Shown here piece by piece: positions 1 through 7,843 of a stretch of DNA of 16,384 nt. Made by a program: the position numbers and the translations under genes. The DNA is from Zopfochytrium polystomum (taxonomy: Eukaryota > Chytridiomycota > Chytridiomycetes > Chytridiales > Chytridiaceae), in the NCBI GenBank assembly GCA_025765615.1, contig JAIVFJ010000652.1, positions 1 through 16,384 of the forward strand, read 5' to 3'. Each line of letters begins with the position of its first letter. Positions within the stretch are counted from its first letter, which is position 1. The notes under the pieces were generated by a model. It was not told the DNA's origin. It was given only the letters and a program-made list of their open reading frames with translations, and made no database searches.

Positions 1-78
1 ACAGACATTCTGTCCACAGGCTTTTCAGCGACACCATAATTATTTTGGCAAAAGAACTTGTCAGGGGAAATGGGTCGG

Positions 79-120
79 CCCCGACAGGCAGGGGTGGTCT
101 GTCTGCCTGCTCTGTCGGGG
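79..120. repeat. Imperfect hairpin
   Basis: CCCCGACA at 79-86 pairs with TGTCGGGG at 113-120. Inside it GGCAG can pair with CTGCC, leaving a bulge. Short CTGTCAGGG-like words recur nearby (59-66, 136-160). No function can be assigned. Confidence 0.4.
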
Positions 121-252
121 AAAACATGGTTCAATGTCAGGGAAATCTGTCAGGGAGAATTTGAGCGACAAAATCCAATTTGGGACGGTGTGCGCCAATA
201 TTGCTGTTTCCGAAAATATTGTCATGTTACGAATCACCCTCTGGAACCTCTG

Positions 253-350
253 GAACCTTCTAGAACATTCCTTCATGGAACCTTCTGGAACCTTCTGGAA
301 CCTTCTAGAACATTCCTTCATGGAACCTTGTGGAACCTTCTGGAACCTTC
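253..350 (+). promoter_or_regulatory. Heat-shock-element-like GAA/TTC array
   Basis: Alternating GAA and TTC triplets spaced by two bases run through 253-270 (four units), 278-315 (eight units) and 323-350 (six units, one degraded to TTG). The first triplets of successive units are 5 bp apart. This is the nGAAnnTTCn arrangement known to bind trimeric heat shock factor. It sits about 110-210 bp upstream of the TATA box at 461. Function is inferred from the motif alone. Confidence 0.7.
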
Positions 351-460
351 TTTGCTTTCCTGACTTGTCTTGTTGTCATTGGTATCATTGGTATCATTGT
401 ATTACTAATTGCTCTTTCTGGAACTTTCTTGGAGTCTTGACAAGGAACACTCTCAAAAGG

Positions 461-467
461 TATAAAA
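461..467 (+). promoter_or_regulatory. TATA box of solo LTR copy 1
   Basis: TATAAAA is followed by a G-rich stretch, at the same place as in the other LTR copies and about 35 bp before AAGTGAATTAT, where transcription of this family probably begins. Confidence 0.6.
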
Positions 468-581
468 GGGGGATGGGGGACCTGTCCCATCCCTCAAGTG
501 AATTATTGTTTCCAATACAATCATCACTCCTCTCAGTTCCTTGTCTGCCTTGTCCTGTCCTGCCCTGTTCCTGACAGTCAT

Positions 582-900
582 CCAGTGATGATTGGAATCA
601 TTGCAGTGATGAAAGGTCTGTATCATCGTGGGTGAAAAGGCTGTCCCCAAAGTTTTTAGCATTTTGTTTATGTCGAATCATCAGCCTTCCTGTTTCATTG
701 AGATTCTGGAAGACAAAGAAAAGAAGAAGAAAAGAGCCTTTCGCACTTTGTTAATGGTTCAACCACCACTCTTCTTTCTTTTTTTGCTATCCTTGAAGTG
801 TTGTATTTAACAAGCGACAAGGGCTGAAACATTTCACTCGACTCTGATCAAACCGCTCTTGCAACGAAATGGACGTCAACCCTCCAGCTGATGCAGTAAC
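582..900. other. No gene recognised
   Basis: Between the solo LTR and the decayed frame at 901 there are A/G-rich and T-rich runs (about 712-735 and 770-790). No domain, motif or repeat shared with the rest of the window was seen. Confidence 0.5.
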
Positions 901-1283
901 TTCTCAGTTATTGCTCACCCAGTCATAAAAGCGCTCTACTGCCAGCATGGCAGTTTGAGTCCTCAGGCCACAATCACAATAACTGCAACCAGTTTGGATG
1001 AATTCTTCCGAAAGCCTTCAAAATACTTCAACCTCAGCTTGGTCTTATTGCAAGAGCTGGAGGACCTGACAGAACTGACTTCACTGTAACTGTTGCAACC
1101 ATCGCCGATGCCCCAAACGTTTTTGCAATTGAGAAGTACCTACGAGGCAATAGAAAGTACTCACTTCCTGGCGGAATTGCAAGCGACACCATCACAGAGG
1201 ACGAGCTTCGACAGTGGCAGGAGGCAGAACTTAACTCTCATGAAGCACAGGCTCTTGCGCGGAAATCCACAAGACTGACGTAA
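901..1283 (+). pseudogene. Decayed unidentified reading frame
   Basis: One frame is open from 901 (FSVIAHPVIKALYCQHG...) to about 1018. After a shift near CCTTCAAAATAC a second frame continues (ILQPQLGLIARAGGPDRTD, then IEKYLRGNRKYSLPGG and DELRQWQEAELNSHEA) to a TAA at 1281-1283. The second frame has a mixed, protein-like composition with charged helical stretches, which is why I suspect former coding sequence. I do not recognise a family. No intact start is visible, and an ATG at 870 opens a different, short frame. It could be the C-terminal piece of a transposon or host protein, or non-coding. Confidence 0.3.
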
Positions 1284-2889
1284 ACCCCGATTGTCAAATG
1301 ATACTTCGTCCAAAAATACAAGGTTGTAATGGTTCCAATTAATATTTCCAAGCTCATGGCGACCCAGACATCCTTAGAAGTTTGGCAATCATGCCAGACA
1401 GACGCATTTTGTCTAAAATTTTTTCGTCAGCCCAACATTTTTCTGACATCATGAAGGTGTGATTGGGATGACCCCATTCTCCCTGGTGAGCACCAATTTT
1501 TTCACAGCAATGACGCATTTGAAATGAGGCAGTCTCTTTATTATTGATCAATATGGCAAAACTGCTACCCCCTTCGTCGCAGCCTCACACACACACCAGT
1601 TCAATGCTGGCAGCTGCTCCTGCACCACTCCAGTAATTTCTCTCCCCTGACCCACGCCACGTCGATTGCGTTACTGTAACAGGTAGCACAACAGTAACAC
1701 CACCGCAAGGAGCTGCACTGCATGCGCTCAGGCAGGAATGCGTCCTCGTTGCGCCAGCACGCCGCGCACGATTGCGTCCAGCGACCGCAGGGACAGCGTT
1801 GTCACCGTGACGCTACAGACCGTGGCCGCCACCAGTGCTTGGGGGTCTGCGAGCTTGACCGCATCAGGTCGAGCTATTATGACCAATTCTCGGGTTTGGA
1901 TGGATCGGATGGATCCCATGGGAGGGCGTTTACCACCAGGGAGCTGCAGCTGCATCGTATTGAAGGTGCTGTGTCAGTTGTCTTTGCATGGGCACAGGGC
2001 CAGATGCTAAGCGTGCGCTGAACAGATCGTGGGAACAACATCAGTCTCGCAAGTCGCCGAGGCTCACGCTCACCCACACCCCTCTGAGTCCACTCAGATC
2101 CTCCTGCAAAAAAACATACCCACTTAACCAGGTGGAACAAGACAAGCGGAGCAATGGCAAGGCCGATGACAGATGGGCATCAGTTACAGTGGGGCGTCAA
2201 GGATGAGCGCAAACTGAGGGTGCTGTGGGAGTAAGGCAACGATTGATCGTGGGGTTAGGATGGAAACAAACATATCAGATCCGATCATTCCTTGGCCACA
2301 AAAGCAACTTGCAAGAGCAATGATGACGAGTGGATCATCGTTGCTGTCGCAACTCACCCAGCGTGGCAACACCTGTGTATTGCGATGCGTGTTGAAGGTG
2401 CAGTAATGGTGGGGGCGGCAGGGGGCAGCGACGGCGATTGGAGCGATGGAGGCAATGCGAACGATACGATGACAATCCTTGCTGTTGCTGTGGACAGGGC
2501 TATCTAGGAAGAAAGGCAAGCTTCAACATCATTGTGAGAGTGGGGAGAAATGACAACCTGCTGCAGCTCTTGATGGGTCCGTTGCCACCATCTCTGAGGT
2601 AGCGTCTCGCTGCTTGGTGTAATGCGCCTTCAGCTCGAGGGAGGGGTGGGTGTCATCTTTTTTTTTCCTCACCAGGCTTCGCCATCTGTTTAAGTGGTGC
2701 CTCTCCCTCTTACAAAAATCTCCAAGGGGATTTCATTGACATGGGTAATGATCATGCTGGGGTAGCATTGGCAACCTGCAGACGTTCACCCAACATCCTG
2801 AGGCTGTCATGGGGGCATCAAAAATAAAATTTCATCACCCCAACAAGACAAGGAAAGTGGTCGCACCCTCCTGACATTTGCTCGTTTTG
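1284..2889. other. Long stretch without a recognisable gene
   Basis: About 1.6 kb in which no reading frame on either strand resembles a known protein to me. The part from about 1640 to 2510 is richer in G+C and CpG than the retrotransposon sequence around it and contains small GGATGGATC-type and CATGGG-type repeats. This may be the original, less repetitive target DNA. The last 100-300 bp probably hold the diverged remainder of the copia LTR that ends at 3133, but I could not align it convincingly. Confidence 0.4.
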
Positions 2890-3133
2890 GGGTGTACTGA
2901 AAGATTTCGTTGGGCTGGATTGTCTATGGGTTGTGCTGCTGTGGAGATGGAGGTAGTCTACTGAAGGTGGTGGTGGTGGGAGGTTGATCTTGGCTTCTGT
3001 CAGTCTTGTGTTTGTCTTTATACAAAACTGTTACAAGGACCATCACTTGCAAAATGCTGCAAGTCATCCTTGCAGAGCAGTATCAGGTCAAAGCTCCTGC
3101 ACACTGCTTACACCAAAAGACCCAAAACTAACA
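2890..3133 (-). mobile_element. Copia LTR fragment (3' side of copia A)
   Basis: Positions about 2955-3133 are nearly identical to about 11138-11317, and weaker similarity extends to about 2890. Read on the minus strand, both copies begin TGT(T/C)AGTTTTGGGTC and carry a TATAAA word (plus-strand TTTATAC near 3017 and 11201). A TG start with a TATA box just inside fits the U3 end of an LTR. The segment adjoins the truncated reverse transcriptase at 3134 with no 3' untranslated region or polypurine tract, so RNase H and the tail are missing. The distal end of the LTR is not defined. Confidence 0.6.
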
Positions 3134-3997
3134 GCACCAAGGTATGAAACTGCTGGGGCAAGGTCTGGCTGCATGTGTGTTGCAAGGTAGTTGATGCCGC
3201 CAAGGATTGCCCGGTACAGTCTCTGGTCTGCAGCTGCTTCTTCGATCCCACGTGGGTGAAGATTGAGACTACTGGGAAGGGCAGTTACTGCAGTGCGGTT
3301 GTTGATAGTGTTGGCATGGCGTTGAAGTAACTCCTTGATATTGGCTTTCTGGTGCAAGAAGATTCTGTTGTGGCGGTGTTCCAGTTGCATATTGAGGATG
3401 GTTTTGATTGTTCCTATTTCGCGGAGCTTGTAACGAGATTTTAGCAGTGTGATGGCAAAGGTGATCTCCCCAGAATCCCCAAAGAAACAAATATCATCGA
3501 CATAGATGGCAATGAAAATGACTTTTCCATCCACTTGACAGAAGAGGATACAGGGGTCTGCTGTGCTTTGCTGATATCCATTCGACTTCAGGTGGCCAAT
3601 CAGCTCTTGGTACCAACACCGGCCAGCTTGCTTGATACCATTAACAGCTCTCTTCAGTAGCCATACTTTGCCATCACTGCGGTAGCCATCTGGCTGCTCC
3701 ATGTAAATGGGCACATCAAGCATGCTGTTTAGGTACGCGTTGCTGACGTCGACAATAGCAGTGTGCCAGTTGTTTGCAGCCACCATGGCAATGAGCCAAC
3801 GAAGACTGTTGATTCGGACAACAGGAGAGTGAGTATTCCAAAAATCAATGCCATGACGTTGAGTGAAGCCCTTAGCCACAAGCCGTGCACGGAAGCGCTC
3901 AATGCTGCCGTCTGGTTTAAGTTTGACCTTGTAGACCCATTTGTTCTGCACGACGTTGATGTTGGTGGGCTGTTCCACAACTTCAAAGGCTGCTAAA
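3134..3997 (-). pseudogene. Copia A reverse transcriptase fragment
   Basis: The minus-strand protein begins AAFEVVEQPTNINVVQNKWV and continues with KPDGSIERFRARLVAKGFTQ, both typical of the copia RVT_2 reverse transcriptase. The first catalytic aspartate lies in IVDVSNAYLN and the YVDD box in IAIYVDDICFFGDS. It runs to YLATHMQPDLAPAVSYLGA, the usual end of the polymerase domain, and is cut there by the LTR sequence at 3133, so RNase H is absent. Its N-terminal side is split by the gypsy insertion. Removing that element and one copy of CTAAA rejoins the frame to EIDALRTL at 7074. The RT segment itself reads without shifts. Confidence 0.9.
3993..3997. repeat. Target site duplication, left (CTAAA)
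   Basis: CTAAA lies immediately outside the 5' LTR and is matched by CTAAA at 7069-7073 outside the 3' LTR. Five bases is the usual duplication for Ty3/gypsy integrase. Confidence 0.95.
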
Positions 3998-4026
3998 TGT
4001 TATGAATCACCCTCTGGAAACCTCTG

Positions 4027-4079
4027 GAACCTTCTAGAACATTCCTTCATGGAACCTTCTGGAACCTTCTGGAACATTC
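4027..4079 (+). promoter_or_regulatory. Heat-shock-element-like array in 5' LTR
   Basis: GAA/TTC triplets separated by two bases occur at 4027-4044 (four units) and 4052-4079 (six units). A near-fit TTC at 4046-4048 lies between them. The array is about 100-150 bp upstream of the TATA box. Long runs of alternating units with this pitch are the consensus for heat shock factor trimers. The binding is inferred. Confidence 0.75.
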
Positions 4080-4179
4080 TTTGCTTTCCTGACTTGTCTT
4101 GTTGTCATTGGTATCATTGGTATCATTGTATTACTAATTGCTCTTTCTTTGAGTCTTGACAAGGAAGACTCTCAAAAGG

Positions 4180-4186
4180 TATAAAA
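4180..4186 (+). promoter_or_regulatory. TATA box of 5' LTR
   Basis: TATAAAA is followed by GGGGGATGGGGG. It lies 35 bp upstream of 4215, the first base complementary to the primer-binding site, which is a suitable distance for the transcription start. Confidence 0.7.
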
Positions 4187-4297
4187 GGGGGATGGGGGAC
4201 CTGTCCCATCCCTAAAGTGAATTATTGTTTCCAATACAATCATCACTCCTCTCAGTCCCTTGTCTGCCTTGTCCTGTCCTGCCATGTTCCTGACATC

Positions 4298-4308
4298 ATA
4301 ATTCACTT
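4298..4308 (+). promoter_or_regulatory. Self-priming primer-binding site
   Basis: ATAATTCACTT begins three bases after the 5' LTR. It is the exact reverse complement of AAGTGAATTAT at 4215-4225 inside the LTR, just where the transcript should begin. Tf1 and the sushi group prime minus-strand DNA synthesis from the first 11 nt of their own RNA. The length, position and chromodomain context all agree with that mechanism. No tRNA 3' end was recognised here. Confidence 0.7.
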
Positions 4309-4335
4309 CACCCTCTCCTACTACTCTCTGCCATC

Positions 4336-5258
4336 ATGTCTGACCCAAACAACACCTTCCCTGATGCAACTGCCTTCCAAGCCTTGATGGACCAATTACA
4401 AGCCCTTTCAAGACAGACACACCAACTTCAAGAACAAGTCCTTCACCAGCAGCACCAGCTTCAACAACAACTTCACCAACAAGAACATCAAGCTCTTCCC
4501 CTGCCCCAAGCCAACCAAGCAAGAGAGCCCAAGGTTCCCAGCCCTGACAAGTTCACTGGGCTGGCCAAAGACCTCAGGAACTTTATGGCCACTGTGGAGA
4601 ATGTCATCCTTCTCCAACCTTCAAGATTTCCCAGTGAGCAAGTCAAGGTTCTTTTCACAAGCACCCTCCTGTCTGGTCAAGCTCAATCATGGTACAGATC
4701 TCTCCCAAGCACACCCACCACCCTGCAAGAGCTCTGGGAGGGGCTGGAGGCTACCTTTGGTGACCCCTACGCATCTTGGACAGCAAGATCCAAGCTCAAG
4801 CATATCAGGCAAGGAAAGCAATCTTGTGTGGCCTACACCAACCAATTCAAGCAACTAGCCAGAGACTCTGGATACAATGATGCAGCTCTGATGGAGCTGT
4901 CCATGATGGTCTCCATGAATCTATCCAAGACATGCTCTCCCAGTCTCTGCACATCCCTGAGACCTTGGAAGAGTACATTCTCCTTGCCATCAAGATTGAC
5001 ACCAGACTCTACTCCAAGAGGCTGAAGCAAAGACAAGTAGGAACTACATCAAGACCTACCCCAGTCCCTCAAGCTCTTACAGTTCCTGAACCCATGCAAG
5101 TGGATGCAGTTGAGACACTTCCTAAGGGTCCTCTGAGCCAAGAGGAGAAAACAAGGAGGGCCCAGCAGGGACTGTGTTTCTACTGTGGCTCCAAGGAGCA
5201 TGCTGTCAAGGACTGCCCAAGGAAGAAGCACCCAAACTCCCAGGTCCAGGCTCACTGA
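4336..5258 (+). pseudogene. Chromovirus gag (one frameshift)
   Basis: The frame starts at ATG 4336, 40 bp after the LTR (MSDPNNTFPDATAFQALMDQ). A glutamine-rich, coiled-coil-like stretch (residues about 25-55) comes next. The Ty3/gypsy capsid region follows (PDKFTGLAKDLRNFMATVEN; LLSGQAQSWYRSL; LEATFGDPYASW). A one-base loss near 4900 moves the frame: the upstream frame runs on to 5025 with nonsense, while the correct continuation (HDGLHESIQDML, then LEEYILLAIKIDTRL) resumes in another frame. A zinc knuckle CFYCGSKEHAVKDC (CX2CX4HX4C) lies near 5176-5217. The product would form the particle shell and bind the RNA. Confidence 0.85.
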
Positions 5259-5680
5259 GGGGCAATTCCCTGGACCCTCCTCCAAGCTGCCCCTGTTTCA
5301 TCACCACCACCAGCACCACAAACACCTCAGATTCCAAGCCCCACCAACTCACCATGGATGTCAAGATTCAACTCTCACCCAAGTCAACCATCACAACCAA
5401 GGCCCTTATCGACTCTGGATCATCCTGCAACATCATTGATGCCACCCTTGCCAAGTCTTGTGCCATTCCCACCATCAAGAAATCCACACCCTGCAAGGTC
5501 CACTTTGCCAATCATGCTCTGTTCAAGGAAATCAGCCATGAAACCAAGCTAAACCTCCACATCCAAGACTTTCCACCATCCATGGTCAACCTGGAAGTAT
5601 TGGATCTTGGCTCACCCACATTCTCTGTCATCCTGGGATTACCATGGCTGCAAGCCCAGAAACCCTGCCATGGATTGGGT
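5240..5680 (+). pseudogene. Chromovirus aspartic protease
   Basis: In a different frame from gag, the protein has ALIDSGSSCNIID (DSG active site, about 5400-5440), followed by a typical retropepsin fold sequence ending FSVILGLPWL, the conserved ILG flap-side motif. Such proteases cut the Gag-Pol polyprotein. A further one-base change near 5660 (extra A in CAGAAACCC) separates this frame from the following NPAMDWVTGQV, which in gypsy elements directly follows the protease. The shift relative to gag near 5215-5260 could be programmed or mutational. Confidence 0.85.
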
Positions 5681-5819
5681 CACTGGTCAAGTCCAACCTC
5701 CACCAATTGGAACAGTCACCCAAAACTCAAGTCAAGCCTCCAAGTCTCATGCTCTCAAGTCCCTGATTCAAGGCTCTCAGCCTAGTATCCAAGGTCAACC
5801 ACAAATGACAGCTCCAGTA

Positions 5820-6075
5820 TCAGCCTGCAGCTCACAGATCCCAGCCAAGATTCAAGTTTCACAGTTCACAGTTCATAGTCAAGATTCCAGGACAGCTCAT
5901 AGAGCTCACAGTCATGGCCAAGTCTGTAGTTCACAGAACCCACAGTCAAAGATTCAAGTACCACAGTTCACAGTCCAAATTCAAGATTCAAGCTCCACAG
6001 CTCACAGTCTTTGCCAAGAACAGAACCCTCAGTCAAAGATTCAAGAATCACAGTTCCCAGTCAACAATTCAAGCC
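5820..6075 (+). repeat. Imperfect internal repeats in the gypsy linker
   Basis: Units resembling CAGTCAAAGATTCAAG followed by CACAGTTCACAGTC recur several times. They are translated as variants of NPQSKIQVPQFTVQIQDS. The repeats are degenerate and occur where the polymerase region has been lost or begins. Confidence 0.6.
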
Positions 6076-6755
6076 CCACTGCTGATGAGCACAGAAGGAC
6101 AGACCTTGCACCTGAAGGGGGAGATGGTTTCACCCCACCATCCAAGACACACCTTTCACTGCTTCCTGACAGTGTGTGGGCATATGCTATTTCCAAGGAC
6201 CCCAAGCCTCACAAGATTCAAATCAGCCAAGAAGAGGAAAAACTTGAGATACTCAAGACAAGGCATGATGCAGCAACAGCTGGACACCCAGGAGAGCACA
6301 AGACATATGAGCTTGTTTCCAGAGACTTTTACTGGCCGGGCATGAGGAAGAACTTGCAGACCAAAAGACCAAGTCCCAAGCCAGACAACCTCAAGTTGGG
6401 ACCTTTCAAGATCTTGGAGCAAATCAATCCAGTCACCTTCAAGCTGGATCTCCCTGCATCCATGAAGATCCACCCAGTTTTCCATGTCAGCCTTTTGGAG
6501 AAGCTTGTGGCCAACTCCATTCCAGGCAGAGTTGTTCCTCCTCCTCCTCCAGTTGAGGTGGAAGGTGAAGAGGAATTTGAGGTTGAACAAATCTTGGATG
6601 CCAAGTGGTTTGGAAGGACACTCAAGTTCCTTGTTAAGTGGAAAGGTTACTCAGATGCTGACAACACCTGGGAACCTGAGTCAAACCTCACTCACTGCCA
6701 AGACCTTCTGCTCGAGTTCAAGACCAGGTACCCCACCAAGTTGCAGAAGAGGCCT

Positions 6756-6770
6756 AAAAGGGGGAGATGA
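6756..6770 (+). promoter_or_regulatory. Polypurine tract
   Basis: AAAAGGGGGAGATGA abuts the 3' LTR. It is the expected primer for plus-strand DNA synthesis, and it contains the stop codon of the last reading frame. Confidence 0.85.
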
Positions 6771-7068
6771 TGTTATGAATCACCCTCTGGAAACCTCTGG
6801 AACCTTCTAGAACATTCCTTCATGGAACCTTCTGGAACCTTCTGGAACATTCTTTGCTTTCCTGACTTGTCTTGTTGTCATTGGTATCATTGGTATAATT
6901 GTATTACTAATTGCTCTTTCTTTGAGTCTTGACAAGGAAGACTCTCAAAAGGTATAAAAGGGGGATGGGGGACCTGTCCCATCCCTCAAGTGAATTATTG
7001 TTTCCAATACAATCATCACTCCTCTCAGTCCCTTGTCTGCCTTGTCCTGTCCTGCCATGTTCCTGACA
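6771..7068 (+). repeat. 3' LTR of the nested chromovirus
   Basis: A 298-bp copy differing at two sites from 3998-4295. The GAA/TTC array is at 6800-6852 and TATAAAA at 6953-6959. Confidence 0.95.
6800..6852 (+). promoter_or_regulatory. Heat-shock-element-like array in 3' LTR
   Basis: The same ten GAA/TTC units as in the 5' LTR. In this position the LTR promoter could drive transcription out of the element into the antisense of copia A. Confidence 0.7.
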
Positions 7069-7073
7069 CTAAA
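7069..7073. repeat. Target site duplication, right (CTAAA)
   Basis: Matches 3993-3997. After it the minus-strand copia A reading frame resumes (ALRTL). Confidence 0.95.
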
Positions 7074-7345
7074 GTGCGAAGGGCATCGATCTCAGTCTGC
7101 TCTGCTGCAATCCACTCCTTGGACCATTTACCCGACATGGCTTCTGCACGAGTTTGGGGGTCAGGACATGTTGTGCTTGCGAGGTAGGTTTGCCCAGAAC
7201 GCGTACGCTTGGCTGAGTTGTCAGGTGATGGTGAACGTGAATGTTGGTGATGAGGAGGTGGTTCTGGTGGAGGTGATTCTGGAGGTGGAGAAGCCTGTGA
7301 GGCATCTCTAGTGGGTGTGTCTGCCATTGTTTTATCTTGTAGGGA
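7069..7345 (-). pseudogene. Copia A linker between integrase and RT
   Basis: The minus-strand frame reads SLQDKTMADTPTRDASQ, then a proline-rich stretch (SPPPESPPPEPPPHHQHSRS), then WSKEWIAAEQTEIDALRTL. The last part is the conserved motif preceding copia RVT_2 (W..A...E..AL). The reading frame flows into the RT at 3997 once the nested gypsy is removed. Upstream it stops making sense near 7346. Confidence 0.8.
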
Positions 7346-7843
7346 CTTTGGAGGAATTAGTTATAACAGTCTCAGATATCCAATGCACAAAAGTAAGCAA
7401 GGATGAAATGCACAGGTGAGCGTTCCGCACGATGCTGGTCTGGGCTCCCCCCAGTACCCTATGATGTGAGGCAACCACTCCCCCATACACAGCTTGCCCT
7501 CAACACTACCCCCCGCATCTCGCCTGGGCACATCAGGAGAATAACTGTCTCCTGGTTGGTGCTCCTCACGGAATGGGCTCCCTGCTCAGGACTCCACCTC
7601 CTCTGACACAGGTCCAGGCCACACTAGCCTACGAGCTGGGGCTTCGGTTGTCGTGGGCCTTCGGTTGCTTCACATTGCCGGTCTACCCCCCGATCCGGTC
7701 TCCCTCAGTCACGCCTATAGTGCTCCCAATAAGGCCTACTGGAGATGACGTTAATTGCAGTAGCACGGAATCCAACCCATCATGCCGTCACCTCCAACAC
7801 CAGAGCTGTACATCGTTATCTGATTCACTTTCGCTGTGCTTAC
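7346..7843 (-). other. Interruption of copia A pol: intron-like or unidentified insert
   Basis: This 498-bp stretch separates ...LVKSVTPQ (ending at 7844) from SLQDKTMADT (starting at 7345). On the minus strand it starts GTAAGC after CAG, ends CTAATTCCTCCAAAG, and its removal keeps phase 0. These are splice-site-like features, with CTAAT as a possible branch point. The acceptor AAAG is weak and the length is large for a fungal intron. The alternative is an insertion of unrelated, more C-rich DNA. No target duplication or known domain was seen. Confidence 0.35.

Larger units (their letters stand above)
225..576 (+). mobile_element. Solo LTR, chromovirus family (copy 1)
   Basis: This segment matches the LTRs of the gypsy element at 3998-7068 from TGTTACGAATC to the CTGACA end, including the TATA box at 461-467 and the AAGTGAATTAT block downstream of it. 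It has no internal region, so it is a solo LTR left by LTR-LTR recombination. It is longer (about 352 bp) than the 298-bp element LTRs because a block around the GAA/TTC array is duplicated with a 45-bp period. It also keeps a roughly 10-bp GGAACTTTCT-like piece, absent from the element LTRs but present in copy 4. GTCAT occurs at 221-225 and 577-581. This would be a 5-bp target duplication if the first T of the LTR was lost, since 225 must serve both as the last base of GTCAT and the first T of the LTR. Confidence 0.9.
3998..4295 (+). repeat. 5' LTR of the nested chromovirus
   Basis: The LTR starts TGTTATGAATC and ends CTGACA. U3 holds the GAA/TTC array (4027-4079) and the TATA box at 4180-4186. 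The likely start of R is near 4214-4216, at AAGTGAATTAT. Confidence 0.95.
5661..6770 (+). pseudogene. Fused linker, integrase zinc finger, GPY/F and chromodomain
   Basis: A single open frame begins with the protease-RT linker NPAMDWVTGQV. It continues through a repeat-rich hydrophilic region (5780-6080) and KIQISQEEEKLEILKTRHDA, the stretch that precedes gypsy integrase. The H2C2 zinc finger follows (HPGEHKTYELVSRDFYWPGM, about 6285-6345). It then jumps directly to the integrase C-terminal GPY/F module (LKLGPFKILEQINPVTFKL, IHPVFHVSLLEKL) and a chromodomain (KFLVKWKGYSDADNTWEPES, about 6625-6685). The polymerase, RNase H and DDE core are deleted in frame. Chromodomains direct integration towards particular chromatin. 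It ends with TGA at 6768-6770, overlapping the polypurine tract. Confidence 0.9.
3998..7068 (+). mobile_element. Nested non-autonomous Ty3/gypsy chromovirus (3,071 bp)
   Basis: The element has two 298-bp LTRs that differ at only two sites by my reading (C/A in GGTATCATTG versus GGTATAATTG; CCCTAAAG versus CCCTCAAG). It has a primer-binding site at 4298-4308, gag, protease, a repeat-rich linker, the integrase zinc finger joined directly to the integrase C-terminus and chromodomain, and a polypurine tract. Reverse transcriptase, RNase H and the integrase catalytic core are missing. It must therefore have been mobilised by proteins of a full-length relative. The perfect target duplication and near-identical LTRs point to recent insertion. 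It lies in the opposite orientation to its host, copia A. Confidence 0.95.

Noticed and set aside
241..350. CRISPR-like short repeats
   Set aside because: The repeats are continuous GAA/TTC units without unique spacers, shared by all LTR copies, and the genome is eukaryotic.
905..962. tRNA-like stretch (GCTCACCCAGTC ... GCGCTCTACTGCC ... TTTGAGTCC)
   Set aside because: A- and B-box-like words are present, but the acceptor and arm pairings do not close into a cloverleaf. It might be a tRNA-derived SINE relic, but I cannot support it.
1354..1551. 65-codon minus-strand frame (MINNKETASFQMRHCCEKIG...)
   Set aside because: No domain recognised and no partner in the window; length is within chance expectation.
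2984..3190. Plus-strand frame shared at 2984 and 11174 (MILASVSLVFVFIQNCYKDH)
   Set aside because: It is the antisense of the repeated copia LTR segment, not a conserved protein.
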